A stretch of DNA of 57,115 bases. Origin: Bacteroidales bacterium (GTDB lineage: Bacteria; Bacteroidota; Bacteroidia; Bacteroidales; WCHB1-69). Location: assembly GCA_017525245.1 (NCBI GenBank), contig JAFXTE010000025.1, positions 1-57,115 of the forward strand, read 5' to 3'. The notes beneath the pieces are model-generated. The model worked only from the letters and a program-made list of their open reading frames with translations, did no database searches and was not told the DNA's origin. This document shows, piece by piece, positions 45,301-52,142 of the stretch. The position numbers and the translations under genes are program-made. The number at the start of each line of letters is the position of its first letter. The first letter of the stretch is position 1.

Positions 45301-45966
45301 ACCCATGCTGGTGGCTTTCGGGTTAAGACGGTAGTACATAATCAGACCGATAGCGGGCAATGTCAGCAAGTTCAGCAAGTGAACACCGATGGACAATCCC
45401 ACTAAATAAGCAATCAGCACAATCCAACGGTTGGGATTGACATTAGCTTTCGGGTTCTCATATTCCTCGTCCCATTTCAGGATGCACCAAAAGACTAATG
45501 CAGTGAAGAAAGAGGACATGGCATATACCTCACCTTCCACGGCTGAAAACCAGAATGTATCTGAAAATGTGTAGGTTAACGCTCCAACGAGAGCCGTTCC
45601 AAGCACCGCGATAAAACGTGGCGTGTTCAATTCGCCCCATTTCGCCACGAGTTTGCGTGCAAGACGAACTATGCTGAAATAAAGCAACATAATCGTCATG
45701 CCGCTGCACACCGCTGACATGCAGTTGATGCAGTAGGCCATCTTGGTGACATCACCACCGGCAAACAAGGTGGCAATGCGACCGAGAATCTGGAATGTCG
45801 GTGCTCCAGGCGGGTGTCCGATAAGCATTTTGGAGGTGGTGGCGATGTACTCACCGCAATCCCACCACGATACGGTAGGCTCGGCGGTCATGATATAGAC
45901 AGCTGAGGCCACTATACCGATGATCAAACCTATCAGGTTGTTGATTCTTTTTTGGGTTTTGGTCAT
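42322..45966 (-). CDS. DUF2723 multi-pass membrane protein (GT-C-like)
   Basis: A 1214-residue protein. The N-terminal 500 or so residues carry many membrane segments and begin with the family signature SAVYIMTAEPTVSWWDCGEY, followed by GHPPGAPTF. The C-terminal half is a large soluble domain with repeats of helical character. The family is found almost only in Bacteroidota and resembles O-mannosyltransferase-type GT-C enzymes, with the Asp-rich loop after the first membrane segment. The start at 45966 avoids an overlap with pheS. It is 31 bp downstream of pheS. Confidence 0.87.
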   Translation of the reverse strand: MTKTQKRINNLIGLIIGIVASAVYIMTAEPTVSWWDCGEYIATTSKMLIGHPPGAPTFQILGRIATLFAGGDVTKMAYCINCMSAVCSGMTIMLLYFSIVRLARKLVAKWGELNTPRFIAVLGTALVGALTYTFSDTFWFSAVEGEVYAMSSFFTALVFWCILKWDEEYENPKANVNPNRWIVLIAYLVGLSIGVHLLNLLTLPAIGLIMYYRLNPKATSMGAVLAFAVIAFGFGIFCSPIWMILIWLFVTTPLLILCGKKGALTSKAEWGVLLSLIISVALLGFILWGIVPQVVNLAGKFDLLFVNSFHLPFNSGVIFFFLLIAAIIGWGIWYGHKRNKPVVSISAFSLMMLIIGYSTFMTLVIRSNANPTIDENSPEDAVSLLSYLNREQYGSNPLLYGQSYNTQVVGFKDGSPVYHRDEATKRYVVTNPRKGDTPEYDPKGCMFFPRMWSVEKKSQYIDWLNNRYNSDSPSDKDNRRQLARGGLPTWQQNIKFFHTYQLGYMYWRYFMWNFAGRQNDIQGHGDYQNGNWISGFSAIDNPMVGNLKDLPSAMERPAHNKYYLLPLLLGLVGLIFQTKNDSKHSFVVFMLFLMTGLAIAIYLNMYAFQPRERDYAFAASFYAFAMWVGFGVLGIYRLFEKLQNKSVQAIGAVLTTLICVGAVPCVMAKENWHDHDRSDRYTALAVAKNYLDSCEPNAILFTLGDNDTFPLWYAQEVEGYRTDVRVCNLMLLSTSWYVDQMKRKAYESDPLPISMTWDQYKDGTRDVLYLEAANNQFVDLKAVMDYVKSPSFDNVRSIFLLKQGTGYRSNGRPIPASFSLPVDKAKVMATGTVAEKDSALIVDRMRWNLKTNGVNPLTKAYIVMMDILANNNWERPIYYASTAGSEAYLGLEDYFQLEGFAYRLVPIKNTTRSYGETGRINSERLYHNLMEVFDDHSRLDAVKNPNASGHTAYPYAWGGFNDPSLYHSEDNTRLVPLMRRLYARLAEQLIAEGDKDKALKVLVHGNEVLPDENFPYVSVMSYIYGYTHGCMTYMEDFFRIGSDEANKKGMEMANKIWDDQVALFNWYNGCDERTLNYRSSDIHYDFLFLYYMLHNIKYPDNSLAQRYKEMKIDNVAMNYVKSLQGSISAQLRKADIDQQAIASAMQEMHQLQEIAQLIGDEQTAQKIQDIATSQIDMMKSFSPEMSAAFRQFYNSMDVPEQPAEEESGEEVAEK

Positions 45967-45997
45967 ATTTTTTGGTGTTTGTTTCTTTAGATATGCA

Positions 45998-47023
45998 TTA
46001 TTTCGTCGCTGCTTTGAACTGTTGCAGGAAACGGACATCGTTCTCAAAGTAGAGGCGGATGTCGTTGGTACGGTACTTGAGCATGGTCATGCGTTCGATG
46101 CCGAGGCCGAAGGCGAAGCCGCTGTATTTGGTACTGTCGATACCGCAGTTTTCCAACACGTTGGGATCCACCATGCCGCAGCCGAGAATCTCGACCCAAC
46201 CGGTGTGTTTGCAAAGGTTGCAGCCTGCGCCGCCGCAGATGTTGCAGGAAACGTCCATTTCCGCGGACGGTTCCGTGAACGGGAAGTAAGAGGGGCGCAG
46301 ACGGATGCGCACCTCATCGCCGAACATACGTTGCGCGAAGTAGAGCAGGGTCTGCTTCATATCGGCAAATGAAACGTTCTCCGCCACATATAGACCCTCC
46401 ACTTGGTGGAAGATGCAGTGGGCGCGGGACGTGATGGCTTCGTTGCGGAACACGCGGCCGGGACAAATCACGCGGATGGGCGGTTGCTGTTTTTCCATCG
46501 TGCGCACCTGAAGCGATGAGGTGTGCGTGCGCAACAGCACATCGGGGTGAAGCTCGATGAAGAAGGTGTCCTGCATGTCGCGGGCAGGATGCTCCTCAGC
46601 GAAGTTGAGGGCGGTGAACACGTGCCAGTCGTCCTCAATGTCGGGACCTTCCACAGCGGAAAAGCCGATGTCCTCGAAAATGCGGCGCACCTCACCCATC
46701 ATGATGGAAATCGGGTGCATCGAGCCAACACTCTGTCGCACTGCTGGACGGGTGATGTCCGGAATCAGGTTAGATTTCTTGTCGGTGGCGGCTTCAATGG
46801 TAGCCTTGAACTCGTTGTAGTGGTTCTGGGCCATGTCGCGAAGATCGTTCACCAATTGGCCGAACTCCTTGCGGTTCTCCTGCGCCATGTTCTTGAGCTC
46901 TCCGAACAAAGCCTGGATTTCACTCTTTTTGCTTAAAAATTGAATCCGGAACTGCTCCAGACTCTCCGCATTTTCAATCTTGAAATTTGCTATTTCCGCT
47001 CTTATTTCGTCTATGCTTTTCAT
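45998..47023 (-). CDS. pheS: Phenylalanyl-tRNA synthetase alpha subunit
   Basis: A 341-residue class II synthetase subunit. An N-terminal coiled coil (about residues 1-85) is followed by the catalytic domain with motif 2 around VRTMEKQQPPIRVICPGRVFRNE and motif 3 GLGIERMTMLKY near the C terminus. FPFTEPSAEMDVSC is also characteristic. With PheT it charges tRNA-Phe. pheT is not adjacent here, which is normal in Bacteroidota. Confidence 0.96.
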   Translation of the reverse strand: MKSIDEIRAEIANFKIENAESLEQFRIQFLSKKSEIQALFGELKNMAQENRKEFGQLVNDLRDMAQNHYNEFKATIEAATDKKSNLIPDITRPAVRQSVGSMHPISIMMGEVRRIFEDIGFSAVEGPDIEDDWHVFTALNFAEEHPARDMQDTFFIELHPDVLLRTHTSSLQVRTMEKQQPPIRVICPGRVFRNEAITSRAHCIFHQVEGLYVAENVSFADMKQTLLYFAQRMFGDEVRIRLRPSYFPFTEPSAEMDVSCNICGGAGCNLCKHTGWVEILGCGMVDPNVLENCGIDSTKYSGFAFGLGIERMTMLKYRTNDIRLYFENDVRFLQQFKAATK

Positions 47024-47027
47024 TTTT

Positions 47028-47055
47028 GGTGAATTGTGATTAGTGATTGGTGATT
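47028..47055. repeat. Heptad array GGTGATT-type x4
   Basis: The units GGTGAAT, TGTGATT, AGTGATT, GGTGATT lie immediately upstream of pheS, ending 5 bp before its ATG on the other strand. Confidence 0.75.
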
Positions 47056-47110
47056 TTGAGAGGATTGGAGGATAAGATGATTAGAAAATTTTGGGGTATT
47101 TCGAAAATCA

Positions 47111-47142
47111 TTCATCGTTTCATAGTCCTTATCGTATCATCG
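47111..47142. repeat. Octad array (minus strand CGATGA type), encodes the cyclophilin C terminus
   Basis: On the plus strand: TTCATCGT, TTCATAGT, CCTTATCG, TATCATCG. On the minus strand the sequence gives the last codons, Met-Ile-Arg and TAA, of the cyclophilin gene. Third member of the CGATGA octad family. Confidence 0.75.
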
Positions 47143-47863
47143 TCGCGCTGATGATCTTGATGTCCTCCAACGGGCGGTCGGCACCGTCTTTCTGCTGTGC
47201 AGCGATTTTATCGACCACTTCCATGCCTTTGATGACTTCACCGAACACGGTGTAGTCGCCGTCAAGGAAGGGGGCGCCACCAACGGTGGTGTAAGCCTGT
47301 ATCTGCTCGGGCGTAAAGGTCTTGCCCGTGCGCTGGGAAATCATGTTGAGTTTGTCATTGTCATACACCGTTCCATCCACGATGTAGAACTGGCAGCCTG
47401 AGGAGGCTTTCTGCGGGTTCACATTGTCACCCATGCGGGCAGCGCAAACGGCACCGCGCTTATGGAAATGCGCCGGCACAAACTCGGCGGGGATGGTGTA
47501 GCCCACATCGCCGGAACCGAGCCGCTGACCGGCTTTCGCCGATTTAGAGTCGGGGTCGCCACCTTGGATCATGAACCCTTTGATGATGCGGTGGAAAAGC
47601 ACGCCGTCATAGAATTTGTCGTTCACCAACTTGTGGAAGTTGTCTCTGTGTGCCGGTGTGTCGTTGTACAAGGCGATAGTGATGTCGCCCAAAGTGGTTT
47701 TCAATAAAACTTTCGTCATTTCTTGCGTATTGTTGGTTTTGGTTGTCTTTTCCGTGGCACCAGTGGTCGCGGATGCTTCTTCCGTTTTCACTTTCTTGGG
47801 TGATGAACATGATGCCAAAACAATGGTAATCAATGCTATACAAAAAATAGTTGCCTTTTTCAT
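47129..47863 (-). CDS. Peptidyl-prolyl cis-trans isomerase (cyclophilin) lipoprotein
   Basis: A 244-residue protein with a lipoprotein signal, C19 in IVLASCSS, a Ser/Thr-rich linker (to about residue 50) and a cyclophilin domain. The catalytic core is visible in FHRIIKGFMIQGGDP, and SSGCQFYIV follows. It should be membrane-anchored and help fold exported proteins. A TATCTTTG promoter is at 47894-47901. The C-terminal residues are encoded by an octad array. Confidence 0.92.
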   Translation of the reverse strand: MKKATIFCIALITIVLASCSSPKKVKTEEASATTGATEKTTKTNNTQEMTKVLLKTTLGDITIALYNDTPAHRDNFHKLVNDKFYDGVLFHRIIKGFMIQGGDPDSKSAKAGQRLGSGDVGYTIPAEFVPAHFHKRGAVCAARMGDNVNPQKASSGCQFYIVDGTVYDNDKLNMISQRTGKTFTPEQIQAYTTVGGAPFLDGDYTVFGEVIKGMEVVDKIAAQQKDGADRPLEDIKIISATMIR

Positions 47864-47893
47864 AAACTTTTATCTCAATTTACAAACAAGCGG

Positions 47894-47901
47894 CAAAGAT
47901 A
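47894..47901 (-). promoter_or_regulatory. Bacteroidota -7 element TATCTTTG for the cyclophilin gene
   Basis: The minus strand reads TATCTTTG 31 bp before the cyclophilin ATG. Confidence 0.7.
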
Positions 47902-47929
47902 CATTTTTTCGCGAATGGTTAGGCGTATC

Positions 47930-47957
47930 GCAAGGGCGAATAATTATTCACCTTTAC
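47930..47957. repeat. Decayed family B palindrome forming the transglycosylase stop
   Basis: 23 of 28 positions match the palindrome at 41521-41548, including an uninterrupted 16-nt core GGGCGAATAATTATTC. The TAA stop (47944-47946) and the last residues of the transglycosylase gene lie in its centre and right arm. Confidence 0.8.
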
Positions 47958-48924
47958 CACCTAAATTCAAATATGGATTGTCGCAATCCTTGTAAAGGTC
48001 GCGATAGTTTGATTTCGGATGTTTGGGGATTTCGATTTCGTAGGTTTTGCCGCTGGCGACGGTCAGTTTGTTATTGCGAATCCAGGGGTTGAGGTTGCGC
48101 AATTCGCGGTAAGTGACGTGATGCTCCTCAGCGAAACGCGGCAAGCTGGCGATGGAAGATGTTACTGTAACCGTTTTTGTCTCAACAGGATGGTACATCT
48201 GCGCGGGACAAAGCACGACCCCATATTCCTGTGGGTTTTCGAAAATAAGCTTGAACGAGAGAATGCGGTAAAGATAGCGGGAGGTCTCGTTGTTGAGCCA
48301 CATATCCCAGTATTCGTGTACCTGCTGGTCATCGACCGCTGCTTGCAGACCGCCATCACCGCGATTGTAACCGGCCGCCGCCATTGTCCAGCTGCCGAAC
48401 TGGTTCTTCATTTTCTTGAGGTAGCGGCATGCGGCTCGGGTGGCTTTCTCCAAATGACAACGTTCATCAACATCGTTGCTGACTTCCAGACCATACGCTT
48501 TGGCGGTGCCTGGGATGAACTGCCAGTAACCGCCGGCGCTCGCGGGCGAGGTGACGTTTTCCAACCCGCTCTCCGCCACACAAAGGTACTTGAAGTCGTC
48601 CGGCACGCCTTCCTCTTTCAGGATTTTTTCGATGACAGGGAAGATGCGTGTTGAGAGTTTGAGAATGCGTAACGTCTTCGAGTGTTGATAACAATTGACG
48701 ATAAGTTCGCGGTCAAGTGCCTCGTGCACCCAATAAACCTCTAACGGCACATCTTCTCCCGCAAAAGTCATGCTTTGCGGCACTGGCGGTGCAGTGATGG
48801 TGTTCGCGTATTGGTTCGGGGTAGGGTCACTTTCCGTGTCGTTTTTCGTGATAGCCCAGCAACAGGTCACGGTCAAGGCTGCGGTCAGCAGACATGTGGT
48901 GATGATGTTCATATTCTTTTTCAT
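47944..48924 (-). CDS. Membrane-bound lytic transglycosylase with C-terminal LysM domain (MltD-like)
   Basis: A 326-residue exported protein. After a signal anchor (ITTCLLTAALTVTCCW), the SLT domain has the catalytic Glu in LCVAESGLENVTSPASAGGYWQ (shortened here; residues about 115-135) and the usual AAAGYNRGDGGL and YLYRILSFKLIFENP segments. The last 65 residues are a LysM-type peptidoglycan-binding module (AEEHHVTYRELRNLNPWI). It cleaves glycan strands. The start at 48924 follows a TATCTTTG promoter; extending further would run into the tRNA. Confidence 0.9.
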   Translation of the reverse strand: MKKNMNIITTCLLTAALTVTCCWAITKNDTESDPTPNQYANTITAPPVPQSMTFAGEDVPLEVYWVHEALDRELIVNCYQHSKTLRILKLSTRIFPVIEKILKEEGVPDDFKYLCVAESGLENVTSPASAGGYWQFIPGTAKAYGLEVSNDVDERCHLEKATRAACRYLKKMKNQFGSWTMAAAGYNRGDGGLQAAVDDQQVHEYWDMWLNNETSRYLYRILSFKLIFENPQEYGVVLCPAQMYHPVETKTVTVTSSIASLPRFAEEHHVTYRELRNLNPWIRNNKLTVASGKTYEIEIPKHPKSNYRDLYKDCDNPYLNLGGKGE

Positions 48925-48972
48925 TGTCACTACGGTTATTACAGGTTTTTTCAATTCTTTGGTTTTGAATGG

Positions 48973-48980
48973 CAAAGATA
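48973..48980 (-). promoter_or_regulatory. Bacteroidota -7 element TATCTTTG for the transglycosylase gene
   Basis: The minus strand reads TATCTTTG 49 bp before the ATG at 48924. Confidence 0.7.
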
Positions 48981-48993
48981 CACATTTTTTTTG

Positions 48994-49001
48994 TATTTTT
49001 G
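48994..49001 (+). promoter_or_regulatory. Bacteroidota -7 element TATTTTTG for tRNA-Ala
   Basis: A TAnnTTTG match 16 bp before the tRNA 5' end, divergent from the transglycosylase promoter. Confidence 0.7.
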
Positions 49002-49016
49002 CCGCCCGAAAAACAA

Positions 49017-49089
49017 GGGGTCGTAGCTCAGTTGGTAGAGCGCATGCTCCGCAAGCATGAGGTCGCGGGTCCGACTCCCGTCGGCTCCA
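49017..49089 (+). tRNA. tRNA-Ala, anticodon CGC
   Basis: A 73-nt cloverleaf. The acceptor stem GGGGTCG pairs with CGGCTCC and contains the G3:U70 pair that identifies alanine tRNAs. The anticodon stem CATGC/GCATG closes the loop TCCGCAA, giving anticodon CGC for GCG codons. The T arm is GCGGG-TCCGACT-CCCGT. CCA is not encoded. Position 33 is C and position 55 is C rather than the near-universal T at both. Confidence 0.85.
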
Positions 49090-49112
49090 CAAAATCCAAA
49101 AGAAACTGGGGG

Positions 49113-49151
49113 AAAAAAAAGCACCTAACCGTTTGGTCAAGTGCTTTTTTT
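49113..49151. terminator. Bidirectional terminator between the two tRNAs
   Basis: A run of A and GCAC (to 49124) pairs with GTGC and a T run (from 49141). It lies between the convergent tRNA genes and suits both strands. Confidence 0.75.
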
Positions 49152-49156
49152 GTTAG

Positions 49157-49240
49157 TACCGAAGGCCGGGATCGAACCGGCACGAGTGTTACCTCATTGG
49201 TTTTTGAGACCAACGCGTCTACCGATTCCGCCACTTCGGC
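49157..49240 (-). tRNA. tRNA-Leu, anticodon CAA
   Basis: An 84-nt cloverleaf with the long variable arm of class II tRNAs. The anticodon stem TTGGT/ACCAA holds the loop CTCAAAA, giving CAA for UUG. The T arm GCCGG-TTCGATC-CCGGC is canonical. The acceptor GCCGAAG pairs with CTTCGGT (G1:U72), with discriminator A. Confidence 0.92.
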
Positions 49241-49490
49241 TCAAAACCCGCGGCAAAAATACATTTTTTTTGAATCAGTCGGAAAAAATTGTTTCAGAAA
49301 ATGCTCTCCCCGTCCTATATGGCTTGTTATCACCTCTTTACCGATATTTTTCTCATCACCCCATTACCTGTGCGCACCATATAAATCCTGCGGAATTGAA
49401 GATTAACACTCGATGATTGGCATTAAAAAGGCGTTTTTCTTGCTGCATAGTCGGAGGTTTTCAGGGGGCAAAGGTACGAATTTTTAGGTT

Positions 49491-50924
49491 TTATTTTTCC
49501 AAAGCCTCTTTCGCCAATCTCGTAAGCTCATCCGTGTCAATCTTCTCCAGCACCACCTTTTCGGGTTCGAGATCGAGCAGGAACTGCATGTAGTTGGGCA
49601 GGATGAGCAGGGTTCCGGTCCGTCCGATGTTGTAGTCACCGAACTTGATGATGTGCTTCACTTGATATTTCTCGGGATGGCTCAACACGGTTTTCGCACT
49701 TTTCGACTTGGCTGATTTGGCTTTGGCCTCAAGCGGGACACATTCGCCGTTCATCCGCACCAAAAAGTCCAACTCCAAACCTGAATCTTTCTGGAAGTAA
49801 TAGAGGTTTTGAGCTTTTTTGTGAAGGGTGTCGGCCATCAGATTCTCGTAAATGGCCCCTTTGAACCCGCCCAGGTTCCCTTGAAGGATGTCGGCACGAG
49901 TACTTGGTCCCAACATCTCAACGAGCAACCCAATATCGGCCAAATAAACTTTGAACACATTGTCCTTTGCATTGCCTTCCATCGGCAACCCCGTGATGTC
50001 GGTATTGTAGCAGCGACAAATGATACCAGCGTCTTCCAGCCACTGGAGCGAGCCCAGATAGCTCTCACTTCGCCCTCCAGGCTTTATCTTGCTATATTGG
50101 AACTTCTTGTTTTCCTTGGCCAGCTGTTTTGGAATGGAATTGAAACATTCACGGATATGAGGTTTGTCTTTGTCCGGGGCGTATTTCACCATATCGTCAC
50201 GATACTCCTTGAGAATGGATTTGTAAGCCTTGCTAACCTCGTTCATGTTGTTCGTGTTGAGAAAAGCATTGATGGGTTCAGGAAGTCCTCCAATGGCCAC
50301 ATATAAATTCAGGAGTTTCCTCATCGCGACGTGAATGCCCGCGGGAACGGGAATCTCTTCGCGATAAAATCTCTTGAGAGCCTCTATTATCTCCTCGTTG
50401 ATGCCGTTTGCCCAAAGGAACTCTTCGAAATCAAGCGGATACATTTCAATGATATCTTCACTTCCGACAGGCACGGAGTTGATGCCTAAATCTTGATTCA
50501 GTACCAGTTTCCGGTGTTGTTTCTTCTTATCGTTGCCGTAACCCTGAACTCCCAGCAGCGAACCTGTGGCTATTACGTCAAAACGACCATCTTCTTTGAA
50601 AAACTTGAGGGAAGTTCGCGCTTCGGGACACTCTTGAATTTCATCAAAAATGAAACAAGTGTCGCCTGGAGTGAACGTGACACCCTTAATCAGTGTGGAG
50701 AGGTTGAGCAAAATATCATCTACGGCTTTTGAACCCAAGAATGCAGTGATAAACTCGGGCTGTTTGATAAAATTGATATAAACAACTTCTTTGTAATTTT
50801 CGGCGGCAAAATGTTGGGCGATGAAGGTCTTTCCACACTGCCGAATGCCCATAATGACGAGTGGCTTATGGTTTGGCGTTCCCTTCCATGTTTTCAAAGT
50901 ATCTGATATCCTTCTCTTTAACAT
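49491..50924 (-). CDS. AAA ATPase with C-terminal DUF4143 (AAA_14 family)
   Basis: A 477-residue protein. Walker A GIRQCGKT is at residues 26-33 and Walker B CFIFDEIQE follows near residue 95, with a sensor-like IATGSLLG. The C-terminal DUF4143 region has LELDFLVR and VPLEAKA, which resemble the active-site strands of PD-(D/E)XK nucleases. The biological role of this family is unknown; it is common in Bacteroidales and often treated as mobile or defence-linked. The promoter is overlapped by three 33-bp repeats (50961-51037). Confidence 0.88.
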   Translation of the reverse strand: MLKRRISDTLKTWKGTPNHKPLVIMGIRQCGKTFIAQHFAAENYKEVVYINFIKQPEFITAFLGSKAVDDILLNLSTLIKGVTFTPGDTCFIFDEIQECPEARTSLKFFKEDGRFDVIATGSLLGVQGYGNDKKKQHRKLVLNQDLGINSVPVGSEDIIEMYPLDFEEFLWANGINEEIIEALKRFYREEIPVPAGIHVAMRKLLNLYVAIGGLPEPINAFLNTNNMNEVSKAYKSILKEYRDDMVKYAPDKDKPHIRECFNSIPKQLAKENKKFQYSKIKPGGRSESYLGSLQWLEDAGIICRCYNTDITGLPMEGNAKDNVFKVYLADIGLLVEMLGPSTRADILQGNLGGFKGAIYENLMADTLHKKAQNLYYFQKDSGLELDFLVRMNGECVPLEAKAKSAKSKSAKTVLSHPEKYQVKHIIKFGDYNIGRTGTLLILPNYMQFLLDLEPEKVVLEKIDTDELTRLAKEALEK

Positions 50925-50948
50925 AACATTACAGCGTTTTTCACGCGG

Positions 50949-50956
50949 CAAAAATA
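50949..50956 (-). promoter_or_regulatory. Bacteroidota -7 element TATTTTTG for the DUF4143 ATPase
   Basis: The minus strand reads TATTTTTG 25 bp before the ATG at 50924. The nearest 33-bp repeat unit covers its upstream region. Confidence 0.7.
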
Positions 50957-50960
50957 CACT

Positions 50961-51037
50961 TTTTCCAACGAAAAAACACTCTGTCGTTACATTTTTTCCA
51001 ACGAATAATTACTGTTGCATCGCACTTTTTCCAACGA
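50961..51037 (-). repeat. Three promoter-proximal repeats at exactly 33-bp spacing
   Basis: The 11-mer TCGTTGGAAAA (minus strand) occurs at 50961-50971, 50994-51004 and 51027-51037, each followed by AA(G/A)TG. Only the copy nearest the gene leads into a good -7 element. The spacing is about three helical turns. It looks like an array of binding sites or duplicated promoter halves. Confidence 0.85.
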
Positions 51038-51110
51038 TGGGAAGACACCCACATTGCGATCTACGGCAACACGTTCAGTCTTACATACTGAATATGCACC
51101 GTGTAGTCTT

Positions 51111-51275
51111 TCACGGTGAGGGTGCCGTTGTGGAAGGCATCTCCTCGCCCGCCATCAGGTACAACGTGTCCACTTCTATTCTGAACCGCTGTTGCCCCCG
51201 CGCAGGCCATGCCCCCAGCAGTAGCAGTACGGAAGCGAAGAATATGACTAAAAGCGTATGTCGGTGGTGATTCAT
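51111..51275 (-). pseudogene. Short secreted ORF or frameshifted remnant (54 codons)
   Basis: On the minus strand an ATG at 51275 opens a frame with a convincing signal peptide (VIFFASVLLLLGAWPARGQ), which stops after 54 residues at 51111. In a neighbouring frame the reading continues for about 20 residues (NGTLTVKDYTVHIQYV) to a stop at 51061. The simplest reading is a small exported-protein gene broken by a frameshift; a genuine very small secreted protein is also possible. The only upstream element, TATTTTCG, is a poor promoter match. Confidence 0.4.
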
Positions 51276-51575
51276 AACGGTAAATTTTACAGGTGCGAAA
51301 ATACGATTTTTTTATCTCCGCGTATCGCGCGTATCTGCATGTGTTTTTTTCTGCGGAAGTCTGCGCGTTCTGCGGGAGGACAAATGCAATCATTTCTCAT
51401 TAATATGACGCAGAAATCCCAAATGGTTGCACAATGTTGAAAAATATTTTTTACTCATCTTCTCGTATCTCATTTATTTTTAATGCTTTATATGCAGTCT
51501 TGTTCAAAAAAGAAGCTGTGTTCAAAAAAATTGAACATGGTTCCTGCTCGATTAGAAGCGCTGTGTCATTTTTGC
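51276..51575. other. Non-coding stretch upstream of the sigma factor gene
   Basis: About 300 bases without a supported gene. It is AT-rich with homopolymer runs. A direct repeat TGTTCAAAAAA occurs at 51501-51511 and 51519-51529 (18 bp apart), and the second copy starts an imperfect palindrome with TTGAAC. No tRNA or strong hairpin is seen. Confidence 0.5.
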
Positions 51576-51583
51576 TATTTTTG
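51576..51583 (+). promoter_or_regulatory. Bacteroidota -7 element TATTTTTG for the sigma factor gene
   Basis: A TAnnTTTG match 66 bp before the ATG at 51649. It suggests transcription by the primary sigma factor. Confidence 0.65.
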
Positions 51584-51648
51584 CGCCATAAAACATTCTT
51601 TGTAGTTTTTCCATACCTCCTGCGTCTAACCTGTGTAATTCTAAACCA

Positions 51649-52140
51649 ATGACGAAGAAAGAAACGGATTTTGAACGAATGGTCCGGGAGCACAAAAGCA
51701 CCGTTTATACGGTCTGCTACATGTTCTCCAAGGACACCGACGAGGTCAACGACCTGTTCCAGGAAGTCCTCATCAACCTCTGGAAAGGCTTCGACAGTTT
51801 CAGAGGCGAGTCGAAGGTGGACACCTGGGTCTGGCGTGTCGCCCTCAACACCTGCATCTCCGACGACCGCAAGAAAAAGCGGCGAGGCGAGCGTGTGCCC
51901 CTCGAAATGGCAGCCGACCTCTACACCGACACCGACGAGGACACCAAACAGATCCGCCAGCTCTATGCGCGCATCAACAAGCTGGGCATCATGGACCGCG
52001 CCCTCGTCCTGCTCTGGTTGGAAAACCTCAGCTACGAGGAGATCGGCACCATCGCTGGCATCTCCGCCAAAAACGTTTCCGTGAAGTTGGTTAGAATTAA
52101 ACAACAGTTAATGAAAATGTCTGACAATCAAGAATGTTAG
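51649..52140 (+). CDS. ECF-type RNA polymerase sigma factor
   Basis: A 163-residue sigma-70 family protein of ECF size. Region 2 covers about residues 10-75 (CYMFSKDTDEVNDLFQEVLINLW, cut here to its recognisable DDLFQEV-like core NDLFQEV, and VDTWVWRVALN). Region 4 covers about 105-160 (LVLLWLENLSYEEIGTIAG, SAKNVSVKLVRIKQ). The following gene encodes a small membrane protein 2 bp downstream, the usual place for an anti-sigma factor. Target genes are unknown. Confidence 0.9.
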   Translation: MTKKETDFERMVREHKSTVYTVCYMFSKDTDEVNDLFQEVLINLWKGFDSFRGESKVDTWVWRVALNTCISDDRKKKRRGERVPLEMAADLYTDTDEDTKQIRQLYARINKLGIMDRALVLLWLENLSYEEIGTIAGISAKNVSVKLVRIKQQLMKMSDNQEC

Positions 52141-52142
52141 TT

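Noticed and set aside
45967-46047. Longer start for the DUF2723 protein
   Set aside because: It overlaps the end of pheS and adds a non-hydrophobic extension before the family signature.
48925-49140. Upstream extension of the transglycosylase gene
   Set aside because: It would run through the gene's own promoter and the tRNA-Ala gene; the signal peptide starts at 48924.
50961-51037. CRISPR-like repeats before the ATPase gene
   Set aside because: Only an 11-16 bp core is repeated, three times, over a promoter; no leader or cas genes.
50821-51270. Plus-strand frame of 149 codons opposite the ATPase start
   Set aside because: It is antisense to the ATPase N terminus and reads across the 33-bp repeats.
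51434-51652. Plus-strand frame of 72 codons before the sigma gene
   Set aside because: It overlaps the sigma promoter and has biased hydrophobic content from AT-rich sequence, with no promoter of its own.
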